64,000 nucleotides of DNA from Persicitalea jodogahamensis (GTDB taxonomy: Bacteria > Bacteroidota > Bacteroidia > Cytophagales > Spirosomataceae). The stretch is from assembly GCF_014651615.1 (NCBI RefSeq), contig NZ_BMXF01000004.1, forward strand, positions 124,001-188,000, read 5' to 3'. The notes beneath the pieces were generated by a model. That model saw nothing but the letters and a program-made list of their open reading frames with translations. It did not search any database and was not told the DNA's origin. Of this stretch, positions 17,280 to 25,953 are shown one piece after another. Both the position numbers and the translations under genes were made by a program. Within the stretch, counting starts at the first letter, position 1. Each line of letters begins with the position of its first letter.

Positions 17280-19775
17280 ATGCGTATATTCGGACACGCT
17301 TTTATATCAACACAACTCTTGCTGCCAGTGCCGCGACGGATCACCTCATATTCGCTTATTACAAAGTACCTGATTTTTCTTTTATGCGTCACTCTCGGCT
17401 GTAAAAAAGTCCAAAAGGAATTGGAAACCGATTCCCTTACCCAACTCAGCCAGCTAATGGCGGGTTCTGACAGCCTGGTAGGGCGCACCGAATACCTTAC
17501 GACGCCTTTCGTCGCTGCGGGGGACAGGGTGTATATGATCGGGGCGCAGAACGGTCAGTTTCCCGACCTAGGCTGGCACGTGAAGGGAGAAATGGGGGGA
17601 GTTTGGGATCATCCTATCAAACTTTTGGATGGCTTTACCGCGGCAATCAATCTGGAAGGGAATTCTTTCTGTTTGGATCAGGCTGAGACATTCATTAACT
17701 ATCCCTTTGCCAATAAACACCTTTTTTCGTTTCCGGAAAATGATCTTCGTGTGGAGCGCTTCCAATATGTGCCCGACGGAAAGGAGGCCCTGCTGGTGGA
17801 ATATACATTCAATAATGATGGCTCAGAACCGCTGAAACTGAATTTTGAGTGGACTGCCTACACCGACTTGCGTCCGACCTGGCTGGGCGACAGTACCGGC
17901 ATGGTGGATGCCGTTGACTTTGCCCAATGGGACGAGGATCGTCACGCCTGGGTGGCTAAAGACAGCCTTAACGGGTGGTACGTGATGACCGGCTCGACTA
18001 TCGAACCAGTCTCTCACGGGCAACCTTCTACCGTTTGTAACTACAAACCTGCCGGGAAGGGCACTCGCGCAGCCACAGTTTATACCCTTGAAATTCCTCC
18101 TCACGGATTAATGGTGTTGCCTATTACCATCGCGGGTTCGTACCAGTCGCTTGATGCCGTCCGGGAAACGTTCTATTCCGCCCGCCGCGATGCGGCCAAA
18201 AATCTGATCGACAAGAAGCAAAGGTACGAGGCGATTGCCTCCAAAACCCGATTGACGATTCCTGATAAGAAATTACAAACAGCCTTTCGGTGGGTTAAAT
18301 ATAACACGGATTGGCTGGTACGCGATGTACCGGAGATTGGCCGCGGCTTGTCGGCAGGCCTGCCCGATTACCCGTGGTGGTTTGGAGTGGATAACGAATA
18401 CGCTCTTCAGGGCGCCGTGGCGACCGGGAGGGCTGATCTTGCCCGCAATACGGTACACTTGCTCCACAGACTTTCCGAAGACCGCAATGGTAATGGTCGT
18501 ATTTTGCACGAGGCGTCAACCAATGGGTACGTGTTCAATCCTGGAAATATCAACGAAACGCCGCAATTCGTGACGATGGTATGGCAGGTCTACCTCTGGA
18601 CGGGCGATCGCAAATTCCTGGCAACTTACTACCCTACGGTGAAACTAGGCCTTAAATGGTTGATGGAGCAAAACGACAAGGATAACAACCTGCTGCCCGA
18701 TGGATTCGGGATGATGGAAATACACGGACTGAACAGTGAAATGGTGGATGTGGCCGTTTACACCCAGTTGGCATTTGCCAATGCCGCCGACATGGCTACC
18801 GAAATGGGCGAGCCGGAAGTGGCAAAAAGTTTTTGGGCTACCTCCCAGAAATTGAAATCCCGGATCAACAGTGACTTCTGGGTCGCGGAACACGATTCAT
18901 ACGCCGATTTCATAAGTACCCCTTCTCAAGCGTTGGTCTTGATCAAGGACGCCATCATTCGGGCCGATTCATTAAGAAAGCCCTGGGCCGTCGCCGAATT
19001 GCGGGAAGCGCAGAAACGTTACCAGCAACTCCCGCCGGACCGGAAGCAGGGCTTTGTCATGCACCACAACTGGGTCGTGAACACACCAATGCAAACGGGC
19101 GTGGCTGATACCGCCAAGGCACTGATAGCACTCCGTACCGGCCGACAGTTTGTCAATCCTTACGGAATGTTTGTAACTGGAATCGATCGTGACGAGTCTG
19201 CCGGAAAAGATACCAGCTCATTTGCCAAAAACCGTAAAGTATTCAGCTACACGGGAGCCGTGATGACTTTGCCAACGGGGGTGCAGGCCATTGCAGAAAA
19301 CAACTACGGACGTCCCGATCAGGCACTCGACTATCTTAAAAGAATCAGCCGCTCGTTTAGTTACGCTCTGCCGGGCTCCATTTACGAGGTATCGCCCGAC
19401 TACGGTATGATGACCCAGGCCTGGAATCTTTACGCTCTGGCTGTTCCAATTGTGGAGCAATTCTTCGGCATCCTCCCGCGGGCCTCTCAAAAGCGTGTCC
19501 GGATTCAACCGCTCATGCCTACGGCCTGGAATACCGCCGGATTGGAAAACGTCGAGATCGGAGAGAACAGGCTGACGGTTCATTTCAGTCGGGAAGCTAA
19601 AGCCCAGCAACTTGTGCTGGAACAAACCCTGCCCGAGTGGAAGCTTACCGTCGCCTACCCGGCGGGGCGGTTTCAGAAGTGGGAGGTAAACGGTAAAGCT
19701 GTAAAGGTTAAGCGTGTGGGAGCGTTTGATACCGCGGAGGTAGAGGGAGTGAAGGTAGTTGTGCGGGTGGAATGA
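17280..19775 (+). CDS. lipoprotein glucosidase / glycogen-debranching-like six-hairpin enzyme
   Basis: An 831-aa protein from ATG 17280 (a TTG at 17256 is in frame but less likely). The N-terminus has a hydrophobic segment ending in FLLCVTLGC, a lipobox, so it is probably lipid-anchored in the periplasm or on the surface. Residues about 55-320 are a beta-sandwich. About 325-720 is an (alpha/alpha)6 toroid of the amylo-alpha-1,6-glucosidase/GH63-like sort (WWFGVDNEYALQGAVATG, QFVTMVWQVYLWTGDRKFL, YEVSPDYGMMTQAWNLYAL). A beta domain with VRIQPLMPTAWNTAGL closes it. Acidic residues such as those in GVDNEY are candidate catalytic ones, not proven. It is a single gene converging on the EEP gene, away from any SusC/D pair here. 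Confidence 0.75.
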   Translation: MRIFGHAFISTQLLLPVPRRITSYSLITKYLIFLLCVTLGCKKVQKELETDSLTQLSQLMAGSDSLVGRTEYLTTPFVAAGDRVYMIGAQNGQFPDLGWHVKGEMGGVWDHPIKLLDGFTAAINLEGNSFCLDQAETFINYPFANKHLFSFPENDLRVERFQYVPDGKEALLVEYTFNNDGSEPLKLNFEWTAYTDLRPTWLGDSTGMVDAVDFAQWDEDRHAWVAKDSLNGWYVMTGSTIEPVSHGQPSTVCNYKPAGKGTRAATVYTLEIPPHGLMVLPITIAGSYQSLDAVRETFYSARRDAAKNLIDKKQRYEAIASKTRLTIPDKKLQTAFRWVKYNTDWLVRDVPEIGRGLSAGLPDYPWWFGVDNEYALQGAVATGRADLARNTVHLLHRLSEDRNGNGRILHEASTNGYVFNPGNINETPQFVTMVWQVYLWTGDRKFLATYYPTVKLGLKWLMEQNDKDNNLLPDGFGMMEIHGLNSEMVDVAVYTQLAFANAADMATEMGEPEVAKSFWATSQKLKSRINSDFWVAEHDSYADFISTPSQALVLIKDAIIRADSLRKPWAVAELREAQKRYQQLPPDRKQGFVMHHNWVVNTPMQTGVADTAKALIALRTGRQFVNPYGMFVTGIDRDESAGKDTSSFAKNRKVFSYTGAVMTLPTGVQAIAENNYGRPDQALDYLKRISRSFSYALPGSIYEVSPDYGMMTQAWNLYALAVPIVEQFFGILPRASQKRVRIQPLMPTAWNTAGLENVEIGENRLTVHFSREAKAQQLVLEQTLPEWKLTVAYPAGRFQKWEVNGKAVKVKRVGAFDTAEVEGVKVVVRVE

Positions 19776-19796
19776 CTATAAAACAATGCGCATCTC

Positions 19797-20816
19797 TCAT
19801 AAATTTATCTCCGCCGTAATAGGAAAGTGATCCGAGGCGTGCGGGTACTTGGCCCATATTTTCTGACCATCGGACATTTCCATATGTACCTGTGCATTGG
19901 TTACCCATTCGGCACGGTTGAAGCTGTAGAGGATGTGGTCGATCCACACTTTTTGCCAGACATTATTAAATATGGGGTCGGAAAATGAGGTGGTGAAGAT
20001 TTTCTCAAAACGCAGTTTTTCCTGGTCATTCGGAGGGAGAGCATCGAAAAGAGCGTTCCCCAAACTCAGGAAAGGGCGCCAGATATTACCCATCAGTCGC
20101 TCTATGGCACTTCCAAGCAACCGCTTTTCGCTGGCATCCATGCCTGGCCCGTCATTAATATCTCCGCACACAATGATGGGGATACGCTGCGTCTCCTCTT
20201 CTCCCAGGTACTTATCCAGGAAATTGACCCTGATTTGAGTGGCCTGTGCAAGTAATTTCTTGCGGTTGGCATCGGCCATTGCCCACCATTTGCTCCATTC
20301 GTACGCTGTGAAAATACCTTTGCTTTTCAGATGCAATCCCATGATCCGAAATCGCTGCCCATCGGCAAGCGCAATTTCGACGTACAGTGGTGAACGTTCA
20401 AAACGGTACTTTTCGATGATCCCGTCGTTTTCATTGGGAATTTCAAACGGCTGGAACACCGGCATCTGTTCAGTGTTGAAAAACTCCACCGGTTTTCGGC
20501 TATCAAACAGGCCTCTATCCACCCGTATGGCACAACCAATGCATTGTGAGGAGCCTGAGGTGGGTTGAAGTTTCACCTCCCAGGTACCCGCCACATCTTC
20601 TTCAAAAAAGAGGTTAAGTTCGCTTTCCCGGTTTGGTCCTTCAACCACTACCACTATATCGGGAGAGATTTCATCGATTACCCCACCGAGATGACTGCGC
20701 CTGGTGCGTACCGTGGTGCCCTGGGCATGTTGGGGTTTGTGATTGTCGGCATGAAAATTCCCGTCCTTATCGAACAGATCGTTCATCCATTCCATGTTCC
20801 AGAGCATTAGTTTCAT
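19797..20816 (-). CDS. endonuclease/exonuclease/phosphatase (EEP) family protein
   Basis: A 339-aa protein without a signal peptide, so probably cytosolic. Family motifs are LMLWNMEWMNDLF at the N-terminus (metal-binding Asn/Glu), GLHLKSK, IIVCGDINDG in the middle (catalytic Asp/Asn) and YPHASDHFPI at the end (catalytic Asp-His). This is the DNase I-like metal-dependent phosphoesterase fold. The substrate could be DNA, a phospholipid headgroup or a nucleotide; nothing here decides. It converges with the preceding + strand gene, 21 nt apart. Confidence 0.85.
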   Translation of the reverse strand: MKLMLWNMEWMNDLFDKDGNFHADNHKPQHAQGTTVRTRRSHLGGVIDEISPDIVVVVEGPNRESELNLFFEEDVAGTWEVKLQPTSGSSQCIGCAIRVDRGLFDSRKPVEFFNTEQMPVFQPFEIPNENDGIIEKYRFERSPLYVEIALADGQRFRIMGLHLKSKGIFTAYEWSKWWAMADANRKKLLAQATQIRVNFLDKYLGEEETQRIPIIVCGDINDGPGMDASEKRLLGSAIERLMGNIWRPFLSLGNALFDALPPNDQEKLRFEKIFTTSFSDPIFNNVWQKVWIDHILYSFNRAEWVTNAQVHMEMSDGQKIWAKYPHASDHFPITAEINL

Positions 20817-20959
20817 CGTCGATTGAGATTATATGATGAAAAACTACCTGCTAAATATCCGAATAATCGGAACGGATTTCAGAGAATGGATAAGGTTTTT
20901 AGTAAGCGGTCGGGGTAGTTTTTGGTCTGGGAGACAGCCACATGATTAATATTATCGGA

Positions 20960-23542
20960 TCACTGAATACGCTTTTTAACCGAGTCCACCGATGGTACGG
21001 GCAGCGGCGGAGGTGGCGGCCCGATAAGCGGGCTGGCCGATGGTTCGATCTCATCGGGCATGAAAGGCTCCTCTTCTGGTTCGAATTCCAGCGTGTCGGG
21101 CTCGTAGACCGGGTAAGAGCATTTGTATTCCTTATTGATCTTAACCATCGGTTGCGAGAATGGCCGAGGCTTCACATCCAGCGATTTGTCTTTGTAAATA
21201 TTTTCCAGAAAACTACCCACGATGGGCAGAGCCATACGCGAGCCCTGTCCGAGGTTGGTACTACGGAAGTGGATCGACCGGTCGTCGCCACCAACCCAGG
21301 CCCCCATCACGAGGTCGGGCGTAATGCACATATACCAACCGTCAGAGTTGTTGGAGGTAGTTCCGGTTTTGCCACCAATCTCGCCCTTGTTGGTGACCAC
21401 ACCCGTAAAATTATACAGGCCGCGTGAGGTGCCGCCCGGTTCCTCAATTCCGCCTTTGAGCATGTGGCGCATCAGAAAGGCCGACTCGGGCCGGATGGCC
21501 TGATGGCGTTCCGGAACAAATTCCTCGATGACACTGCCACGCTGATCCTCGATACGGGTCACCAAGACCGGCGTCGTGTAAGTACCTGAATTGACAAAAA
21601 TGGAATATGCCGCCACCATGTCATAAAGCGAAACATCGAAAATTCCCAACCCAATGCCCATTTCAGCACGGAGAGGGGTGCTGATCCCCATTTTCTCGGC
21701 GTAGCGGACAACCTCTTTTGGTCCAACCTTTTCAGTAAGCTGCACTGTAATGGAGTTCACCGACTGCGCAAGTGCCCGCCGCAATGTCATATTGGAATAG
21801 GTAAAATAGCCATTGGAGTTTTTGGGCGCCCAACGCTGCATTTTACCATTAATCATCATTTCACGAACATAGGGCTTGTCGACGATGCGGTCACAGGGGG
21901 TCATGTCGTAGGTGGTGTCATCAATAGCCGTTGTGTACACAAATGGCTTGAAGGTGGATCCCGGCTGTCGCTTGCCCTGCTTCACGTGGTCGTACTTGAA
22001 AAAATTGTAATCGAGGCCGCCAACCCAGGCTTTAATGTAGCCCGTTTGCGGCTCCATGGCCATCATGCCTGCACGCATGATTCGCTTGTAGTACTCCAGC
22101 GAATCCATCGAGCTCCAAACCCTGACCATCGCGCCACCCGTTTTCCAGTCGTAGACGGTCATCGTGTCTTTTTTATTAAGGTAATAATCGATCGAGTCAG
22201 GCTGGTCGGGGAATCTGGCTGCCAGGGATTTATAACGTCCGGTACGTTTGATGACATCCTGCAAAAAGTTCGGGATTTCTTTCCCGTCCTCATCACGCCA
22301 GGGTTTTTCCCGGCCCCAGTGTTCATCAAACGTTTTCTGCAAATCCCGCATTTTTGTTTCCAGGGCCTTTTCGGCATGTTCCTGCATCCGGGAATCGATG
22401 GTTGTGTAGATTTTCAGGCCGTCGGTATACAGGTCGTAGCCGTTTTCCTCACCCCATTTCTTGACGTAGTCCACTACTGCATTCTTGAAGTAGTTGGCAT
22501 TCCCATCGTAAGGCGTCTCGAATTTTACTTTTAACTCAATGGGCAACTGAATAATCGAATCTGCCTCCGCTTGCGTCAGGTAATTGAAATTAGCCATCCG
22601 GGTGAGTACGACGTTTCGTCGCTCGAGCGACCGTTCTGGGTTTCGGATGGGGTTGTAAGTGGTCGTTGCCTTTTGAAGCCCAACGAGTACGGCCGCCTCC
22701 TGCACATTGAGACTATCGGGTGACTTACTAAAATAAGACCGCGCAGCGGTATTGATCCCGTAGGCATTGTTGCCATAATCCACGGTGTTGAGGTACATGG
22801 TAATAATTTCCTCTTTGGTGAAGTTACGCTCCAGCTTGATTGCCGTCAGCCATTCCTTCGTCTTGAAAACCAAAGTACCCAACACGGGAATGCCACCAAG
22901 GAGTCCGCGGGCGTCGCGACGGCGGGTCTTGAATAGTTTTTTGGCCAGTTGCTGGGTTACGGTGCTACCACCGCCCTGATCCGTATCGCCCGTGAGCAGT
23001 CCTGCTGCTACCCGTGCCATCGCCCGCAAATCGATACCTGAATGGTCGTAGAACCGCTCGTCTTCGGTGGCAATAAGCGCTTTGGTAAGGTTGGGCGAAA
23101 TCTGTTCGTAACCGACCGGCGTGCGGTTTTCGGTGTAAAACTTACCGATCATGATACCGTCGGAGGTATAGATCTCCGACGATTGATTGACCTTGGGATC
23201 TTGAAGGTCCTCCACACTTGGCATACTCCCCATGAGCCACAGGAAGTTCGTTTCTACACAAAAAATGTAAAATGCTGCAAAGAAAAGTCCCCAACCGAAA
23301 ATCTTCCATAAACGAACGATCGGCCTGTAAAAATCCGAATTTTTATCGACTGTTTCCGCCCAGTATTGTTGTCCGGACCGATACAGGGCGCGTGTATTTT
23401 TCAGAAAGGGATCCAGACGCTCATGCCCGAACAGCTTTACACCCAAAGCGTAAAAAGCACTGTCAAACTTAGCCGCCAGCCAATCGTTGGCGCGTATTAA
23501 TTTGGTTTTTAATGTATTGAAAAAAGCTAGAATAGCTTCCAT
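20960..23542 (-). CDS. bifunctional penicillin-binding protein 1A (glycosyltransferase/transpeptidase)
   Basis: An 860-aa type II inner-membrane protein. The cytoplasmic N-terminus (about 85 aa) is followed by one membrane segment (GWGLFFAAFYIFCVETNFLW). The GT51 domain has TEDERFYDHSGID (catalytic Glu) and GGGSTVTQQLAKKLF. The transpeptidase has QPGSTFKPF (Ser of SxxK), SVN and GGKTGTT. All catalytic motifs are present. It polymerizes and cross-links peptidoglycan in the periplasm. The C-terminal tail is acidic then proline-rich (IGPPPPPLPVPS), a disordered extension common in Bacteroidota PBP1A. Single-gene unit. Confidence 0.95.
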   Translation of the reverse strand: MEAILAFFNTLKTKLIRANDWLAAKFDSAFYALGVKLFGHERLDPFLKNTRALYRSGQQYWAETVDKNSDFYRPIVRLWKIFGWGLFFAAFYIFCVETNFLWLMGSMPSVEDLQDPKVNQSSEIYTSDGIMIGKFYTENRTPVGYEQISPNLTKALIATEDERFYDHSGIDLRAMARVAAGLLTGDTDQGGGSTVTQQLAKKLFKTRRRDARGLLGGIPVLGTLVFKTKEWLTAIKLERNFTKEEIITMYLNTVDYGNNAYGINTAARSYFSKSPDSLNVQEAAVLVGLQKATTTYNPIRNPERSLERRNVVLTRMANFNYLTQAEADSIIQLPIELKVKFETPYDGNANYFKNAVVDYVKKWGEENGYDLYTDGLKIYTTIDSRMQEHAEKALETKMRDLQKTFDEHWGREKPWRDEDGKEIPNFLQDVIKRTGRYKSLAARFPDQPDSIDYYLNKKDTMTVYDWKTGGAMVRVWSSMDSLEYYKRIMRAGMMAMEPQTGYIKAWVGGLDYNFFKYDHVKQGKRQPGSTFKPFVYTTAIDDTTYDMTPCDRIVDKPYVREMMINGKMQRWAPKNSNGYFTYSNMTLRRALAQSVNSITVQLTEKVGPKEVVRYAEKMGISTPLRAEMGIGLGIFDVSLYDMVAAYSIFVNSGTYTTPVLVTRIEDQRGSVIEEFVPERHQAIRPESAFLMRHMLKGGIEEPGGTSRGLYNFTGVVTNKGEIGGKTGTTSNNSDGWYMCITPDLVMGAWVGGDDRSIHFRSTNLGQGSRMALPIVGSFLENIYKDKSLDVKPRPFSQPMVKINKEYKCSYPVYEPDTLEFEPEEEPFMPDEIEPSASPLIGPPPPPLPVPSVDSVKKRIQ

Positions 23543-23658
23543 GTAAAATCAGTGCTTAGAAGAGATGCCTACCTGGCTCGCTGGCAAGGCCGGCCATGAC
23601 GCCCCTGATAAATCGGGGCTAGCCATATGCGCATTCCATGCCGGGCCAAAGATAACGA

Positions 23659-23688
23659 AAGCCGGACGAATGGCAGTACGTCCGGCTT
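23659..23688 (-). terminator. intrinsic terminator downstream of msrB
   Basis: A perfect 10-bp stem, AAGCCGGACG (23659-23668) with CGTCCGGCTT (23679-23688), and a 10-nt loop. It lies 21 nt after the msrB stop on the minus strand, followed there by TTCGTTATCTTT rather than a pure U-tract. The remainder of the 23543-23709 gap shows nothing else. Confidence 0.6.
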
Positions 23689-23709
23689 GACAGTCGAAAG
23701 CAGTCGTTA

Positions 23710-24216
23710 TTATTTCTTTGGTTTAAAGTTGAGCGCGACACCGTTCAGGCAGTAGCGGAGTCCGGTGGGTTTGGGGCCGTCGTCGAAGACGTGGCCCAAA
23801 TGACCGCCGCAGACTTCACACAACACTTCGGTGCGGGCCATGCCCATCGAGCGGTCGGTTTTTTCTTGGATGTTTTTAGCGTAAAGCGGCTTGTAAAAAC
23901 TTGGCCAACCCGTACCGGATTCAAATTTGGTATCGGAGCTGAACAAAGGTGTTTTGCAGGCAGCGCATACATAGATACCCGATTTTTTGTTGGTATTAAG
24001 CGGGCTGGAAAATGGCCGTTCGGTGCCAGCTTCACGCAGCACATAGTATTCCTGGGCCGTGAGTAGCTGCTTCCACTCGGCGTCGCTGCGATCGACCTGC
24101 CGGGGAGTGGCGTCGCTACTGGCATCACTGACATCAGCATTATTCTTCTGCGCCTGCGAGCAGGATAATACGCCAAAAAAAGCGCTCATCAGGGTAATTA
24201 ATCTTATCGTTTTCAT
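23710..24216 (-). CDS. msrB: peptide-methionine (R)-S-oxide reductase MsrB, probable lipoprotein
   Basis: A 168-aa protein. The N-terminus MKTIRLITLMSAFFGVLSC ends in a lipobox-like GVLSC, so the enzyme is probably anchored outside the cytoplasm. The SelR domain has both zinc CxxC pairs (CAAC and CEVC), GTGWPSF and the catalytic cysteine in LRYCLNG. It reduces methionine-R-sulfoxide in oxidized proteins; an exported form would repair envelope proteins. The reductant for such a form is not encoded nearby. Single gene, divergent from the helicase gene. Confidence 0.93.
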   Translation of the reverse strand: MKTIRLITLMSAFFGVLSCSQAQKNNADVSDASSDATPRQVDRSDAEWKQLLTAQEYYVLREAGTERPFSSPLNTNKKSGIYVCAACKTPLFSSDTKFESGTGWPSFYKPLYAKNIQEKTDRSMGMARTEVLCEVCGGHLGHVFDDGPKPTGLRYCLNGVALNFKPKK

Positions 24217-24314
24217 GATAATAGTGTTAATGAATTGTAATTATTATTTGGCTTAATTAACGCTTGGGGCAGAACTTTGGTTTATCTGTTCAAGAACCTG
24301 CCAGGCGATAACGT

Positions 24315-24408
24315 GGCCCGGTTTACATCGTTTTACCCTAATAAAACCGTACCTTGCAGCTTTTTATGACCGGGCCCGAGGGCGTTTCCGCCTGGACGGG
24401 CCTTTTTT
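24315..24408 (+). promoter_or_regulatory. leader with intrinsic terminator and alternative pairing (candidate attenuator) before the helicase gene
   Basis: A GC-rich hairpin has outer arms GGCCCG (24373-24378) and CGGGCC (24397-24402), inner arms GGCG (24381-24384) and CGCC (24389-24392), and a T6 run at 24403-24408. It ends 24 nt before the helicase ATG. No + strand gene lies upstream that it could terminate. GGCCCGGT at 24315-24322 is perfectly complementary to ACCGGGCC at 24369-24376, which overlaps the terminator's left arm, so the two pairings exclude each other. This is the arrangement of a transcription attenuator. The pairings are seen in the sequence; regulation is inferred. Confidence 0.55.
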
Positions 24409-24432
24409 ATATACAAAAACTGAATTTCATCA

Positions 24433-25686
24433 ATGACATTTGAAGCACTAAATTTAGATACACCCTTCCTGAAAGCGGTAAAAGAAGAAGGTTATACGGA
24501 CCCTACCCCGATTCAGGCACAATCCATACCTCTGGTTTTACAGGGAAAAGACCTGCTTGGTTGCGCTCAGACGGGCACCGGCAAAACAGCCGCCTTTGCC
24601 ATACCTATTTTACAACTGCTTAATAAGGAAAAAACAGCTGGCGGCCGACGTAAGATCAGAAGCCTGATTGTAACACCGACCCGCGAACTGGCGATTCAAA
24701 TTGAAGAGAGCTTTGTGGCTTATGGACGCCACACAAACCTGAGCTGTACGGTCATTTTCGGAGGAGTCAACCAGAATCCCCAGGTGAAAACCCTGCAACG
24801 TGGAGTGGACATTCTTGTGGCGACGCCCGGTCGACTGCTTGATCTGATGAATCAGGGCTTCATCAGCCTGAAAGACATTGAAATATTTGTTCTTGACGAA
24901 GCCGACCGGATGCTCGATATGGGATTCATCCACGACGTCAAAAAGCTATTGGCTGCACTGCCCCGCAAGCGGCAATCACTTTTTTTCTCGGCTACTATGC
25001 CGCCCGAAATCATAAAGCTGTCGGATACGATCCTGAACAACCCCTCAAAAGTGGCGGTTACGCCCGAATCCACTACGGCAGAGACAGTGACGCAGTCGGT
25101 GTATTTTGTGGATAAAGGCAATAAGAACTCCCTACTTCTGCATGTGCTGGCTAATCAGAAAATTAAAACAGCCCTGGTATTTACCCGCACCAAACATGGT
25201 GCCGATAAAGTGGTGAAAGTACTGAACCGAAGTGGTATCAAGGCTGAGGCAATTCACGGCAATAAAGCTCAGAATGCCCGCCAGCGCGCTCTGGCCAATT
25301 TCAAGGCCCAAACTACCCGCGTTTTGGTGGCAACGGATATCGCTGCCCGCGGTATTGATGTGGATGAACTGGAGTACGTTATCAATTTTGAAATTCCCAA
25401 CATCGCCGAGACCTACGTACACCGTATCGGCCGTACGGGCCGGGCCGGGTCAGACGGCACCGCCTATTCGTTTTGCGATGCCATTGAGAAGGCTTATTTG
25501 AAAGATATTGAAAAGCTGATTGGCCAAAGGATTCCAGTTATTTCCGAACATCCTTTTCCCTTGACCGACCACAATCCCGAACCGCCCAAGCAGCAGCAGC
25601 GGGGCCCTCGCCCCAACCGCCAAAGACCTTCTCCTGAAAAGGCTAAGCGGAACCGGGCCAATAAGTCGAGGTATGAACGTTCTTAG
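24433..25686 (+). CDS. DEAD-box ATP-dependent RNA helicase, RhlE type
   Basis: A 417-aa cytosolic helicase. Motifs in order: Q motif ([10 protein letters not shown]), motif [26 protein letters not shown] box [16 protein letters not shown], then in the second RecA domain [11 protein letters not shown] and [11 protein letters not shown] basic, Pro/Gln/Arg-rich tail (about 375-417) probably binds RNA. RhlE/DeaD-type helicases help ribosome assembly and RNA decay, often at low temperature. The leader carries a terminator hairpin with alternative pairing. A strong terminator follows the gene. Confidence 0.95.
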   Translation: MTFEALNLDTPFLKAVKEEGYTDPTPIQAQSIPLVLQGKDLLGCAQTGTGKTAAFAIPILQLLNKEKTAGGRRKIRSLIVTPTRELAIQIEESFVAYGRHTNLSCTVIFGGVNQNPQVKTLQRGVDILVATPGRLLDLMNQGFISLKDIEIFVLDEADRMLDMGFIHDVKKLLAALPRKRQSLFFSATMPPEIIKLSDTILNNPSKVAVTPESTTAETVTQSVYFVDKGNKNSLLLHVLANQKIKTALVFTRTKHGADKVVKVLNRSGIKAEAIHGNKAQNARQRALANFKAQTTRVLVATDIAARGIDVDELEYVINFEIPNIAETYVHRIGRTGRAGSDGTAYSFCDAIEKAYLKDIEKLIGQRIPVISEHPFPLTDHNPEPPKQQQRGPRPNRQRPSPEKAKRNRANKSRYERS

Positions 25687-25740
25687 TTAAGCGTGCTGTG
25701 CCTGAATAGAAACACTGGCTGGATGATACGAACCAAGCAG

Positions 25741-25787
25741 TAGGGTGTGAAATGCTCACCAATCGAGCATTTCACACCCTATTTTTT
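25741..25787 (+). terminator. intrinsic terminator after the helicase gene
   Basis: A perfect 17-bp stem (25741-25757 with 25765-25781), 7-nt loop and a T6 run. It lies 54 nt after the helicase stop. Confidence 0.92.
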
Positions 25788-25812
25788 GTGAATGAGCAAT
25801 GAAAAAACGAAA

Positions 25813-25953
25813 CTACTGCTTTGCCGAGGACATGATTTTCTCGGCCGCCCGAAGGTCATAATCAGCGTTCTTCTTCTTTTCATCAATGAGTTTCCTGACC
25901 ATCGGGTAGGCGGGACGCGCCTCAGGTCCAAGCTGCTCTAAGATATTAAGTGC
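25813..25953 (-). pseudogene. severed C-terminal tail of the sulfatase gene, in frame beyond an amber codon
   Basis: Past the TAG at 25954-25956 the same frame runs 46 more sense codons (beginning ALNILEQLGPEARPAYP, ending IMSSAKQ) to a TAG at 25813-25815. The tail continues the HEAT-like helical repeat pattern that ends the sulfatase. It therefore looks like the original C-terminus, cut by one substitution, most simply CAG to TAG, or by a base-call error. Confidence 0.7.
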
